A stretch of 64,000 bases of DNA from an uncultured Bradyrhizobium sp. (GCF_936943645.1 NZ_CAKZJO010000084.1:1-64000); one strand, 5' to 3'; shown: positions 6,904 through 16,110, numbered from the stretch's first letter. Numbers and translations are program-made. The notes: generated from the sequence alone by a model not told the origin.

Positions 6904-8893
6904 GCTCGATTGGTCCGCGATCCCGTTCGATCAGCCGATCCCGCTCGTCGCAGGCGCGGTGGTGCTGGTCGCGATCCTCGCCGTGCTGATCTGGGTCGTG
7001 GTGAAGGGGCATCTTCCCTATCTCTGGCACGAATGGATCACGAGCGTCGATCACAAGCGGATCGGCGTGATGTACATCCTGCTGGCGTCGGTGATGCTGC
7101 TGCGCGGCGGCAGCGACGCCATCATGATGCGGATCCAGCAGGCGGTCGCCTACCAGTCTCAGGGCTATCTACCGCCGGAGCACTACAACCAGATCTTCTC
7201 GGCGCACGGCACCATCATGATCTTCTTCGTGGCGATGCCGTTCGTGATCGGGTTGATGAACCTCGTGGTGCCGCTGCAGCTCGGCGTGCGCGACGTCGCG
7301 TTTCCGACACTCAATTCGGTCGGTTTCTGGCTGACGGCGACCGGTGCGCTGCTGGTCAATCTCTCCCTCGTGATCGGGGAGTTTGCGCGCACCGGCTGGC
7401 TCGCCTTTCCGCCGCTGTCGGAATTGTCCTATTCGCCGGGCGTCGGCGTCGATTATTACGCCTGGTCGCTGCAGATCTCCGGTGTCGGTACGCTGGTGGC
7501 CGGCATCAATCTCGTCACGACGGTGCTGAAGCTGCGCACCAAAGGCATGAATTATCTGCGCATGCCGATGTTCTGCTGGACCACGCTGGCTTCGAACCTC
7601 CTGATCGTCGCAGCCTTCCCCATCCTCACCGCGACGCTCGCGATGCTGCTGCTCGACCGCTATCTCGGCTTCCACTTCTTCACCAATGAAGCCGGTGGCA
7701 ACGTCATGATGTTCATGAATTTGATCTGGGCCTGGGGGCATCCCGAGGTCTACATCCTGGTGCTGCCGGCCTTCGGCATTTTTTCCGAGGTGGTCTCGAC
7801 CTTCTCCGGCAAGGCGCTGTTCGGCTATCGCTCCATGGTGCTCGCGACCATGGCGATCTGCGTCGTCTCCTTCATGGTCTGGCTGCATCATTTCTTCACG
7901 ATGGGCGCAGGGCCCGACGTCAACGCCATCTTCGGCATCGCCAGCATGATCATCGCGATACCGACGGGCGTGAAGATCTACAATTGGCTGTTCACGATGT
8001 ATGGCGGCCGCATCCGTTTCGCGACGCCGATGCTGTGGTCGGTCGGCTTCATGGTCACCTTCATCATCGGCGGTCTGACGGGTGTGCTTCTCGCGGTGCC
8101 GCCGGCTGACTTCATGCTTCACAACAGCATGTTCCTGGTGGCGCACTTCCACAACGTCATCATCGGCGGCGTGCTGTTCGGCGCCTTCGCGGGCTTCGAA
8201 TACTGGTTTCCGAAGGCGTTCGGCTTTCGCCTCGACGAGCGCTGGGGCAAGGCCGCGTTCTGGTTCACGTTCCTCGGATTCTTCGCCACTTTCGTCCCGC
8301 TCTATGTCGCCGGAATGCTCGGCATGACCAGACGGATGCAGCACTATGATGTCGCGGCGTGGCGGCCCTGGATGATCGTGGCCGCATTCGGCATGGCCGT
8401 GCTGACGATCGGCGTGGTCTGCCAGATCGTGCAGCTCGTGGTCAGCATCCGCAATCGCGAGGCGTTGCGCGACCGCACCGGCGATCCCTGGGACGGGCGT
8501 TCGCTGGAATGGGCGACGTCGTCACCGCCGCCCGTATTCAATTTCGCCTTCAATCCCGACGTGCGCGGCGAAGACGCCTATTGGGACATGAAAGCCCGTG
8601 CCCAGCAGCAATCGCTCGAGCATGAAGTGCCCGAGTATCGTGACATCGAGATGCCCCGGAACTCGCCGACGGGATTCGTCTGCGCGTTCTTTGCCACCAT
8701 CATGGGCTTTGCGTTGATCTGGCATATCTGGTGGATGGTGATCCTCGGCGGCCTCGGCGCGTTCGCGACCTTCGTCGTGTTCGCCTGGCGCGACCATGAC
8801 GAATACGTCATCCCGGCCGAGGAGGTCGCCCGCATCGACCGCGTCAATCTCGAGGAGCGGCGCGGGCTCGTCAGCATGGCGGGAGCGACCTGA
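6893..8893 (+). CDS. cyoB: Cytochrome o ubiquinol oxidase subunit I
   Basis: 666 residues from the ATG at 6893, preceded by GGAGG at 6883-6887; an earlier in-frame start at 6863 lies inside cyoA and is less likely. This is the haem-copper catalytic subunit that reduces O2 with quinol electrons and pumps protons. Key segments seen are ITSVDHKRIG near the N-terminus, AHGTIMIF (low-spin haem His), WAWGHPEVYILVLPAFG (copper-B His, cross-linked Tyr), LHHFFT (copper-B histidines) and HFHNVIIGG (haem ligands). About 15 membrane spans, as usual for CyoB. The stop and the cyoC start overlap as TGATG. Confidence 0.96.
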   Translation: MLGKLDWSAIPFDQPIPLVAGAVVLVAILAVLIWVVVKGHLPYLWHEWITSVDHKRIGVMYILLASVMLLRGGSDAIMMRIQQAVAYQSQGYLPPEHYNQIFSAHGTIMIFFVAMPFVIGLMNLVVPLQLGVRDVAFPTLNSVGFWLTATGALLVNLSLVIGEFARTGWLAFPPLSELSYSPGVGVDYYAWSLQISGVGTLVAGINLVTTVLKLRTKGMNYLRMPMFCWTTLASNLLIVAAFPILTATLAMLLLDRYLGFHFFTNEAGGNVMMFMNLIWAWGHPEVYILVLPAFGIFSEVVSTFSGKALFGYRSMVLATMAICVVSFMVWLHHFFTMGAGPDVNAIFGIASMIIAIPTGVKIYNWLFTMYGGRIRFATPMLWSVGFMVTFIIGGLTGVLLAVPPADFMLHNSMFLVAHFHNVIIGGVLFGAFAGFEYWFPKAFGFRLDERWGKAAFWFTFLGFFATFVPLYVAGMLGMTRRMQHYDVAAWRPWMIVAAFGMAVLTIGVVCQIVQLVVSIRNREALRDRTGDPWDGRSLEWATSSPPPVFNFAFNPDVRGEDAYWDMKARAQQQSLEHEVPEYRDIEMPRNSPTGFVCAFFATIMGFALIWHIWWMVILGGLGAFATFVVFAWRDHDEYVIPAEEVARIDRVNLEERRGLVSMAGAT

Positions 8894-9534
8894 TGTCGAT
8901 GACCGCAACCGCCGGCCGTGCGCAGGCCGATCCTCATCACATCGGCGTCGTGATCGAGCATCCCGGGCCTGCGTCGAAACGGATCGTCACCGCCTACGGC
9001 TTCTGGATTTTCCTGCTCTCCGACATCGTGATGTTCTCCTGCTTCTTCGCCGCCTATGCGGTGCTGTCCGGCCAAACCGCCGGCGGCCCGAAAGGCTCGG
9101 AGATTTTCGAGCAGGGGAATGTCGCAATCGAGACGGTGTGCCTGCTGCTGTCGAGCTTCACTTGCGGCATGGCCAGTATTGCCGCTGACGTCCGCAACCG
9201 CTTCTGGTTCTATCTCGGCATGGCCGTGACCTGCGTGCTGGGCGTGATCTTCCTCGTCATCGAGTTTCGCGAATTCGCCGACCTCGTCGCGCGGGGCTAT
9301 GGCCCGTCGCGTAGCGCGTTCCTCACCGCGTTCTTCTCGCTGGTCGGGTGCCACGGCCTGCATGTCTCCGCCGGCGTGCTGTGGCTCCTCACCATGATGG
9401 CCCAGGTCTTCGCGAAAGGCTTTCGCGCCGACGTCTTGCGCCGGATGATGTGTTTTGCGCTGTTCTGGCATGCGCTCGACATCATCTGGGTCGGGGTCTT
9501 TTCCGTCGTCTACCTGCTTGGGAGTGGCGTATGA
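8893..9534 (+). CDS. cyoC: Cytochrome o ubiquinol oxidase subunit III
   Basis: 213 residues, five predicted membrane spans, matching the CyoC family in length. Recognisable segments are TAYGFWIFLLSDIVMFSCFFAAYAVL at the first helix and SLVGCHGLHVSAGVLWLL with the conserved His-Gly-x-His. It is translationally coupled on both sides: the start shares a base with the cyoB stop and the stop overlaps the cyoD start (ATGA). It is a structural, non-redox subunit of the quinol oxidase. Confidence 0.94.
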   Translation: MSMTATAGRAQADPHHIGVVIEHPGPASKRIVTAYGFWIFLLSDIVMFSCFFAAYAVLSGQTAGGPKGSEIFEQGNVAIETVCLLLSSFTCGMASIAADVRNRFWFYLGMAVTCVLGVIFLVIEFREFADLVARGYGPSRSAFLTAFFSLVGCHGLHVSAGVLWLLTMMAQVFAKGFRADVLRRMMCFALFWHALDIIWVGVFSVVYLLGSGV

Positions 9535-9917
9535 GCGATCAGATGCACATGCATGCCGAACACGACCTCGCACCGGGCGACGAGGAACAACATAGTGTCG
9601 GGGTCCGTATCCTCGGTTACGTCATCGGGCTTGCGCTTGCGCTGCTGCTCACGGGGACATCGTTCTTCATCGCCGGCACCGATCTGGTCTGGCAGCCCTC
9701 GATTCCCGTCGCGCTGATTGTGCTCGCAATCGCGCAGATGGGCGTGCATCTGGTGTTCTTCCTGCACATCACAACCGGCCCCGATAACACCAACAACGTG
9801 CTGGCGCTCGCCTTCGGCCTTCTTGTGGTCTTCCTCGTGGTCGGCGGCACGGTCTGGATCATGGCGCATCTGAACGCCAACATGCCGCCGATGGACCAGA
9901 TCATGCGGATGCAGTGA
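9531..9917 (+). CDS. cyoD: Cytochrome o ubiquinol oxidase subunit IV
   Basis: 128 residues, starting at the ATG that overlaps the cyoC stop. After a His/acid-rich cytosolic head there are three transmembrane helices (about 25-45, 55-75 and 88-110) with the family segment MGVHLVFFLHI. It is the small subunit that stabilises the oxidase. No cyoE (haem O synthase) follows; the next plus-strand sequence is the reverse complement of a small RNA and its terminator, so haem O must be made by a gene elsewhere. Confidence 0.93.
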   Translation: MSDQMHMHAEHDLAPGDEEQHSVGVRILGYVIGLALALLLTGTSFFIAGTDLVWQPSIPVALIVLAIAQMGVHLVFFLHITTGPDNTNNVLALAFGLLVVFLVVGGTVWIMAHLNANMPPMDQIMRMQ

Positions 9918-9925
9918 CAGCACCG

Positions 9926-10005
9926 CACAAAAAAGAAGAGCCGCTTGTTGTGACAAGCGGCCCAAGTCTAGGGAGGAAACGCCCAAGCAAGGCAATCGGC
10001 CGAAA
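9926..10005 (-). ncRNA. suhB/mmgR-type small RNA (BjrC2-like)
   Basis: Read on the minus strand, the segment contains TTTCCTCCCT (9970-9979), the strictly conserved 10-mer I associate with the rhizobial MmgR / suhB RNA family (Rfam RF00519), then AGACTTGG and a perfect 9-bp hairpin (9961-9953 with 9948-9940, loop CACA) followed by TCTTCTTTTTT, a Rho-independent terminator. The 3' end near 9926 is well defined; the 5' end near 10005 is a guess from the roughly 80-nt length of the family. The unpaired CCUCCC is complementary to Shine-Dalgarno sequences, as expected for a trans-acting repressor RNA. Confidence 0.75.
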
Positions 10006-10136
10006 CCGGATTGCTGCCAAGGAAACGCATGCGCAAGCGCTTGCGTACGCATACAAATGCAGCAACTTCGGGCTTTGTTCAATTCCGGATCAATACGGTC
10101 CCGGACTACCACTCACGGATGCGTGAACGGCTTTGT

Positions 10137-10925
10137 TCACTTCGGCCGGCGGCAATTATAGGCCTTGCGGAATCCGGCCGCCTGGGCGTCATCCTCCGAG
10201 CAGAACCAGCGGTCCGGCTTGGTGGTGGCCGGGTAGCTCGGGCAACCCCGCAAATGATAGATGCCGATATTGCCGGTGACGCGGGCGCGCACTGCAAGCT
10301 TGCCCTTGATGCTGCAGCTCGGCGGCATCGTCAGCTCCTCCGGGAAGAGCACGGCGCGAATTTCCTTGTCGCGGTCCTGGCGGCAGGCAGCGCCCAGGAG
10401 GGCGCCGTCCTTCTTGCCGCTGCGAAAGTCTTGCGGTGCAACAAAGCAGCCCTTCCAGATTCCGGCCGAGGCCGTCTTGGCTTCGCCAGCCGCCGGCTTG
10501 ACGTTTGCCTTGATCGGCTCCCGCGCGACGGCAAATCCGAGCTTGACCAGCTGCTCGTTCAAGGTCGTCTTGTCGCCCTCGGCCGTGCAGATGGCGCGAT
10601 GGCGCTTGCCGAAGCTCTTTTCCGGCCCGACATCGTCACAGCGCACCGAGCGCTTGTTGATCAGCTTCGCCAGCTGGTCGCGGGCCTCGATACCGCAGGT
10701 CCAGGGATCGGCGTGATCGTCGATGCAGACCTGGTCCAGCTCGGGCGCGTCGACACCGTCGAGCCGGTAGGTGACGTCGCCAAGCTGGATGGAGTTGCCG
10801 TCGCGGACCGTCGCGGCAGCCGTCAGCGCGGAGGCGGCCCCTGACGTCGCCAGGACTCCGGACAAGGCAAAGAAAGAAACAAGCGCAAACGCGCGGGCGG
10901 CGGCAAAAGCACTTCGGAAGGACAT
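10137..10925 (-). CDS. Secreted thermonuclease-like (SNase) protein
   Basis: 262 residues with an N-terminal signal sequence (hydrophobic FALVSFFALSGVLA, cleavage near SALT-A). Residues about 38-150 form a staphylococcal-nuclease-like OB fold (YRLDGVDAPELDQ, AICTAEG, LNEQLVKLGFAVA), with the catalytic Arg/Glu region altered from the classical nuclease. The C-terminal segment GNIGIYHLRGCPSYPATTKPDRWFC resembles the small Ada/'sunset'-type metal-binding module (IYHLxGCPxY, then RWFC). Function is probably periplasmic nucleic-acid hydrolysis or binding; activity cannot be judged from sequence. It is transcribed divergently from the GMC oxidoreductase. Confidence 0.82.
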   Translation of the reverse strand: MSFRSAFAAARAFALVSFFALSGVLATSGAASALTAAATVRDGNSIQLGDVTYRLDGVDAPELDQVCIDDHADPWTCGIEARDQLAKLINKRSVRCDDVGPEKSFGKRHRAICTAEGDKTTLNEQLVKLGFAVAREPIKANVKPAAGEAKTASAGIWKGCFVAPQDFRSGKKDGALLGAACRQDRDKEIRAVLFPEELTMPPSCSIKGKLAVRARVTGNIGIYHLRGCPSYPATTKPDRWFCSEDDAQAAGFRKAYNCRRPK

Positions 10926-11125
10926 ACGGTCTCGCTATCGATTGCTCGGTCGCCTGTTCCTAGCATCCGGATGTGGCTATACCAATGGTCTGCACCCTGC
11001 GAAGTGCGACATTCCGGCCTCGCGGCTTTACTCCCCGCCCGCTCTGATCCTATCGTTCGCGTGCCTTGCCGACAGAGCAGGCCGAATCGCCCGGTAAGCG
11101 GCGAGGGCGGGAGGAAAAGGTTGCG

Positions 11126-12724
11126 ATGAAAGAGCCCGTGGACGTCCTGATCATCGGTGCCGGCGCGTCGGGCGCGGCGGTGGCGTGGTCGCTGGCCGAG
11201 ACCAAGATGCACATTCTCTGCCTGGAGCAGGGCGGCTGGATGAACCCGGCGGAATATCCCAGCACGGGCCGGGACTGGGAGGCCAAGTTCTTTGGTGAGT
11301 GGTCGTCGAGCCCGAATATCCGAGGCCGACCCGAGGACTATCCGATCAATGACGACAATTCGCCGATCAAGGTCGTCAATTACAACGCGGTCGGTGGCTC
11401 GACCGTGATGTACACCGCGCATTGGCCGCGGCTGCATCCTTCCGATTTCAAGGTGAAGACGCTCGACGGCGTCGCGGACGACTGGCCGATCGACTACGAC
11501 GCGCTGACGCCGTTCTTCGAGGAGAACGACCGGATGATGGGCACGTCGGGCCTCTCGGGCGATCCGCTCTCGCCGCTGACGCATCCGCCGATGCCGCAGC
11601 AGCCGATGGGATTGTCCGGCGCCATCGTCGGCAAGGCCATGAACAAGCTCGGCTGGCACTGGTGGCCGTCGGACACGACGGTCGCGACCATGGACTACGA
11701 GGGCCGGGCGCGCTGCATCAATCTCGGCCATTGCACGCCGGCCTGCGCGCAAGGCGCGAAATCCTCCACCGACATCACCTATTGGCCGCACGCGATCCGC
11801 GCCGGCGTCGAGCTGCGCACGCATTGCCGGGTGCGCGAGATCACCACCGACGAGAACGGCATGGCCTCGGGCGTGGTCTATTACGACAAGGACGGCGTCG
11901 AGCAGTTCCAGCCCGCGCATGTCGTCATCATCGCCTGCAACGGCGTCGGTACGCCTCGGCTGCTCTTGAACTCCGCGTCGAGCCGCTTCCCGAATGGCCT
12001 TGCCAATTCATCGGGCCTCGTCGGCAAGAACTTGATGTTCCACCCCTACGCGCAGATCTACGGCTACGTGAAGGAGCCGACCGACAGCAACCGCGCGCCG
12101 CCGACCTGCCTGTGGAGCAAGGAGTGGTACGACACCGACTTGTCGCGCGGTTTCGTGCGCGGCTATGGCGTGCAATTCGTGCGCGGCGCAGGTCCCGTGT
12201 TCGAAGCGGTCATCAGCGAGCAAAAGGGCATTTTGCCGTGGGGCGAGGATCATCACCGCGTCTTCCGCAAGCTCAACGGCCATCGGCTCGGCTTCTCCGC
12301 GATCTGCGAGGATTTGCCGGAGGAGCATAATCAAGTCACGCTCGATCCCGTCCTGAAAGACAGCCACGGCATTCCCGCGCCGAAGATCGACTACACGATC
12401 AGCGAGAACAGCCGGAAGATGATGGATCACGCGCTCGCCCGTGGCCGCGAGGTTCTGGAGACAGCGGGCGCGACCGATATCTGCGTCAACTCGCCGATCC
12501 CCTGGGGCGGCTGGCATCTGCTCGGCACGGCGCGGATGGGCACCGATCCCGCGCGCTCCGTGGTCAACGAATGGGGCCGCACGCACGACGTGAAGAACCT
12601 CTTCATCGTCGACGGCAGTATCTTCGTCACCTCGGGCGGCGTGAACCCGACCTCCACCATCCAGGCCCTCGCGCTCTACATCGCCGACCAGATGAAGCAG
12701 CGCCTCGCCAATTTGTTCGACTGA
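11126..12724 (+). CDS. GMC family FAD-dependent oxidoreductase
   Basis: 532 residues from the ATG at 11126, with GAGG about 10 bases upstream; an earlier in-frame start at 11066 adds only a charged leader. The FAD motif DVLIIGAGASGAAVAWSLAE is at the N-terminus and GGSTVMYTAHWPR is the GMC signature 1 region. The C-terminal catalytic His region reads WHLLGTARMGTDPARSVV, and NPTSTIQALAL closes the FAD site. It most resembles large subunits of membrane sugar or sugar-acid dehydrogenases (gluconate 2-dehydrogenase type). The following gene encodes the matching small subunit, but no cytochrome c subunit is adjacent. Confidence 0.92.
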   Translation: MKEPVDVLIIGAGASGAAVAWSLAETKMHILCLEQGGWMNPAEYPSTGRDWEAKFFGEWSSSPNIRGRPEDYPINDDNSPIKVVNYNAVGGSTVMYTAHWPRLHPSDFKVKTLDGVADDWPIDYDALTPFFEENDRMMGTSGLSGDPLSPLTHPPMPQQPMGLSGAIVGKAMNKLGWHWWPSDTTVATMDYEGRARCINLGHCTPACAQGAKSSTDITYWPHAIRAGVELRTHCRVREITTDENGMASGVVYYDKDGVEQFQPAHVVIIACNGVGTPRLLLNSASSRFPNGLANSSGLVGKNLMFHPYAQIYGYVKEPTDSNRAPPTCLWSKEWYDTDLSRGFVRGYGVQFVRGAGPVFEAVISEQKGILPWGEDHHRVFRKLNGHRLGFSAICEDLPEEHNQVTLDPVLKDSHGIPAPKIDYTISENSRKMMDHALARGREVLETAGATDICVNSPIPWGGWHLLGTARMGTDPARSVVNEWGRTHDVKNLFIVDGSIFVTSGGVNPTSTIQALALYIADQMKQRLANLFD

Positions 12725-12731
12725 GGCCGTC

Positions 12732-13178
12732 ATGTCTGCAGACAATCTCACGCGTACCCAACGCGACGATCTCCGCACCGTCGCCGCGATGATCATCCCG
12801 GCCAGCGACGCGTACAAGGTGCCCGGTGCCGACGATCCCGCAATCCAGGCCGACATCCTTGCAACGCTAGGCCGTGACACCAAATTGGTGGCGGCGGCAC
12901 TGGATCAGTTGGCGCGGCTTGCCGGAGGGCCGTTCGCCGAGCTCGATGCCGACAGGCGCGACGCGGTGGCACAGGAGTTCCGCAAGGCGGGCGGCGCGGC
13001 TGCCGCAACGCTCGTTCGGGTCGTCCTGCAATGCTACTACCGGGACGACCGGGTGCTGCGCTCGCTCGGGATCGAGCAGCGCGCGCCGTTCCCCAAGGGC
13101 CATGTGCTCCCGGACGGCGACTGGTCCCTGCTCGATCCGGTCAAGGCGAGGGGCGGCACGCTGAGGCGGGCCCCCTAG
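12732..13178 (+). CDS. Gluconate 2-dehydrogenase subunit 3-like protein
   Basis: 148 residues, seven bases after the GMC flavoprotein. It matches the small-subunit family that accompanies GMC dehydrogenases: LRTVAAMIIPASDAYKVPGADDP near the N-terminus and the VLQCYYRDDRVLRSLG helix. Subunit 3 proteins usually chaperone or export the flavoprotein through a Tat signal; this copy has no visible signal peptide. That is odd, because the large subunit also lacks one, and suggests a cytosolic pair or a Tat partner elsewhere. Confidence 0.8.
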   Translation: MSADNLTRTQRDDLRTVAAMIIPASDAYKVPGADDPAIQADILATLGRDTKLVAAALDQLARLAGGPFAELDADRRDAVAQEFRKAGGAAAATLVRVVLQCYYRDDRVLRSLGIEQRAPFPKGHVLPDGDWSLLDPVKARGGTLRRAP

Positions 13179-13284
13179 CCACATGGGCAGTCACGACCCG
13201 GCAGTCCAGCCCCGCGCATCCGGGGGGCACCTTGCGCGGCAGTGAGCAGGCCACCATCTGTGTGAGCCTTCAAGGACTCTTGCC

Positions 13285-14304
13285 ATGCTGGATTTCACCT
13301 CGGATATCGTCGATGACACCCCGTCATCGCGAACAACCACATCTGCCCCGGCCGACGACCGGGCGCTGCTGGATGCCTATTCCAACGCCGTGATCGACGT
13401 GACCGACCGCGTCGGCCCTGCAGTCGTGCGCGTCGAGACCGGGCCGAAAGTGCCAAACGGCCGCGAGCGCGGCGGGCTCGGCTCAGGCATCGTGATCTCG
13501 CCTGATGGCCTCGTCCTCACCAATAGCCACGTCGTCGGCACATCCAGGGAGATCCGGCTGCGCGACGTCGAGGGCCATGTCGGCGAGGCCCAGGTGCTCG
13601 GCGTCGATCCCGACACCGATCTTGCATTGTTGCGCGCCAACGGCGTGCGCCATCTGCCTTATGCCGCGCTCGGCAATTCCAAGACGCTGCGGCGCGGCCA
13701 GCTGGTGATCGCGATCGGCAATCCGCTCGGCTTTGAATCGACCGTGACCGCCGGTGTGGTCTCCGCGCTCGGACGTTCGATCCGCTCGGTGAGCGGGCGC
13801 ACCATCGAGGACGTGATCCAGACCGATGCCGCACTCAATCCCGGGAATTCCGGGGGGCCCTTGCTGTCGTCGAATGCCGAGGTGATCGGCATCAACACGG
13901 CCATCATCAACGGCGCGCAGGGCATCTGCTTTGCGGTTGCCAGCAACACCGCGCAGTTCGTGCTGTCGGAGATCATCCGTCACGGTTACGTTCGGCGCGC
14001 TTTTATCGGCGTTGCTGGCCAGACCGCGCCGGTACCGCGGCGACATGCGGTGCTGGCCGGCGTCGAGAACAAGATGGGCGCGCTATTGATGCAGATCGAG
14101 CCCGACGGCCCGGCGGCCAAGGCTGGCCTGCTGCCCGGTGACGTCGTGATCAAGCTGGACGGCGTCGAGATCAACGGCGTGGACGATCTGATCCGGGTGC
14201 TCGACCGCGATCGCATCGGCCGGCGGCTCGCCATGGACGTGCTGCGGCTCGGCCGGCTGCGGGCGATCGACATCGATCCGATCGAGCGGAGGCCGGCGCG
14301 CTAG
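13285..14304 (+). CDS. HtrA/Deg-like trypsin-type serine protease with PDZ domain
   Basis: 339 residues. The S1C protease domain spans about 40-235 with a complete triad: His82 in LTNSHVV, Asp112 in DPDTDLALL and Ser189 in GNSGGPLL. A single PDZ domain occupies about 250-330 (GALLMQIEPDGPAAKAGLLPGDVVIKLDG). DegP/DegQ proteases have an export signal or membrane anchor; this one begins MLDFTSDIVDDTPSSRT with no hydrophobic segment, so it appears cytosolic unless the start is wrong. It stands between the GMC pair and a flavoprotein gene, all plus strand, with no obvious functional link. Confidence 0.92.
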   Translation: MLDFTSDIVDDTPSSRTTTSAPADDRALLDAYSNAVIDVTDRVGPAVVRVETGPKVPNGRERGGLGSGIVISPDGLVLTNSHVVGTSREIRLRDVEGHVGEAQVLGVDPDTDLALLRANGVRHLPYAALGNSKTLRRGQLVIAIGNPLGFESTVTAGVVSALGRSIRSVSGRTIEDVIQTDAALNPGNSGGPLLSSNAEVIGINTAIINGAQGICFAVASNTAQFVLSEIIRHGYVRRAFIGVAGQTAPVPRRHAVLAGVENKMGALLMQIEPDGPAAKAGLLPGDVVIKLDGVEINGVDDLIRVLDRDRIGRRLAMDVLRLGRLRAIDIDPIERRPAR

Positions 14305-14326
14305 CGTTGGCCCCTCCGGGCGAGGT

Positions 14327-16093
14327 ATGACGGTTTATGCCTTGTCCTCGGACCCTTGCCGCATGATGCCGGCGCATGAGACCTACGACGTCATCGTCAT
14401 CGGCGCGGGTGCCGGTGGCATGACGGCGGCGGCCGTGGCCGCGACCGAAGGCCTGCGCGTGCTGGTGATCGAGAAGACCGCGTTCGTCGGCGGCACCACC
14501 GCCTGGTCCGGTGGCATGGTCTGGATTCCCGCCAATGCCAGGATGAAGGAAGCGGGGCTGTCGGACAGCGTCACCGACGCCGTCCAATACCTGTCGAGCA
14601 CCGTGCCGGAGCCTGCGAATGCGGGGCTTCGGGCCGCTTTCCTTGCGCGCGGGCCGGAGGCGATCTCCTGGCTCGAGGCCAACACCGAAGTGCGGCTCCA
14701 GCCGGTGACGGTCTATCCGGACTATTACCCGGAGCGATTGGGGGCGACATCCGGCGGGCGCGTGCTGGAGCCGGTGGCGTTCGACGGCAAGCGGCTGGGT
14801 GAAGGCTTTGCACGGCTGCGTGCACCGTTGCCGGAGTTCACGCTGTTCGGCGGGATGATGGTCAATCGGCTCGACATTCCGCATCTTCGGCGCGTCGGAA
14901 AATCGCTGCGTTCGACCTTGCGCGCGGTGCGGCTGGTGTCGGCATACGCGTTGCAGCGGCTGCGCAGCCCGCGCGGGACGACGCTGCATCTCGGCAATGC
15001 GCTCGCCGCGCGGCTCTATGCCTCGCTGCTGGCGCGGCAGGTCGAGATCCTCTTCAGCGCTGATGTCGAGGATCTGTCGATGCAGGGCGACCGTGTCGCA
15101 GGCGTTCTGATACGCCATGGCGCGCGCGATCGGCTGATAGCGGCGCGCCGCGGCGTGGTGCTGGCGACCGGCGGCTTCTCGCATGATGCTGCCTTGCGCA
15201 AACGCTTCTTCCCCCCGGCGGCCGGTCATGTTTCGGCGACGAATACATCAGGCACCGGCGATGGGCTTCGCCTTGCGGCCACGGCGGGTGCCGCGCTGAA
15301 TACGGATGCGACCAGCCCGGCCTATTGGGTGCCGGCCTCGCTATTCCCCAGGGCCGACGGCAGCCGTGGCGTGTTCCCGCATACGGTGACCGACCGCGCC
15401 AAGCCCGGTGTGATTGCCGTCAATGCCGCGGGCCGGCGTTTCGTCAACGAGGCGCTGTCGTACCACGAGTTCGGGCTGGCCATGCTGCGCGATGGCAATG
15501 GTGAGCCGGATCGGCCGTTCTATCTGATCTGCGACCGTCCGTTCCTGTGGGCTTATGGCCTCGGCCGCATCAAGCCGTTCACGCGGAGTGTGCGGCGCTA
15601 TGTGGCGAGCGGCGAACTGGTCGAGGCCGCTGACGTTGTGCAGTTGGCGACGAAGATCGGTATCAAGCCTTCCGTGCTTTCGGCAACGATCGCGAGCTAC
15701 AATGAAGGTGCGAAGGAGGGGCGCGATCCCGAGTTCGGCCGCGGCAGCACAATCTACCAGCGGCACCTCGGCGATGCCCGACACAAGCCCAACCCCTGCG
15801 TCGCGCCCATCCTCCACGCGCCGTTCTTCGCGATGCGCATCTACCCCGCCGATCTCGGCACCGCCATCGGCATGAAAGTCGATGCCCAAGGACGCGTGTT
15901 GCGCGCGGACGGCACGCCGGTCGCAGGGCTGTATGCGTGCGGAAACGATATGGGCTCGATCATGAACGGCAATTATCCGGGGCCGGGCATCACGCTCGGG
16001 CCGGCGCTGACGTTCGGGTATATCGCGGGAAGGCATCTGGCGGAGGGGAGCGGGGCGCCGACGATGCCGAGCGTCGCCACGACGTCGGTCTAG
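14327..16093 (+). CDS. FAD-dependent oxidoreductase, 3-ketosteroid delta1-dehydrogenase-like
   Basis: 588 residues from the ATG at 14327; ATGs at 14363 and 14366 are alternatives closer to the FAD domain. The N-terminal dinucleotide motif is YDVIVIGAGAGGMTAAAVAA, followed by EKTAFVGGTTAWSGGMVWIP, characteristic of the fumarate reductase/KstD flavoprotein group. Near the C-terminus, AGLYACGNDMGSIMNGNYPGPGITLGPALTFGY is the KstD-type FAD-closing motif. Members desaturate steroids or other cyclic ketones. No steroid gene cluster surrounds it, so the substrate is open. REP-like repeats follow it. Confidence 0.85.
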   Translation: MTVYALSSDPCRMMPAHETYDVIVIGAGAGGMTAAAVAATEGLRVLVIEKTAFVGGTTAWSGGMVWIPANARMKEAGLSDSVTDAVQYLSSTVPEPANAGLRAAFLARGPEAISWLEANTEVRLQPVTVYPDYYPERLGATSGGRVLEPVAFDGKRLGEGFARLRAPLPEFTLFGGMMVNRLDIPHLRRVGKSLRSTLRAVRLVSAYALQRLRSPRGTTLHLGNALAARLYASLLARQVEILFSADVEDLSMQGDRVAGVLIRHGARDRLIAARRGVVLATGGFSHDAALRKRFFPPAAGHVSATNTSGTGDGLRLAATAGAALNTDATSPAYWVPASLFPRADGSRGVFPHTVTDRAKPGVIAVNAAGRRFVNEALSYHEFGLAMLRDGNGEPDRPFYLICDRPFLWAYGLGRIKPFTRSVRRYVASGELVEAADVVQLATKIGIKPSVLSATIASYNEGAKEGRDPEFGRGSTIYQRHLGDARHKPNPCVAPILHAPFFAMRIYPADLGTAIGMKVDAQGRVLRADGTPVAGLYACGNDMGSIMNGNYPGPGITLGPALTFGYIAGRHLAEGSGAPTMPSVATTSV

Positions 16094-16110
16094 CCATCCC
16101 CACCACTGTC

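Noticed and set aside
9914..10126. Short plus-strand frame (70 codons) after cyoD
   Set aside because: It overlaps the cyoD stop and covers the reverse complement of the small RNA and its terminator; the peptide has no family features.
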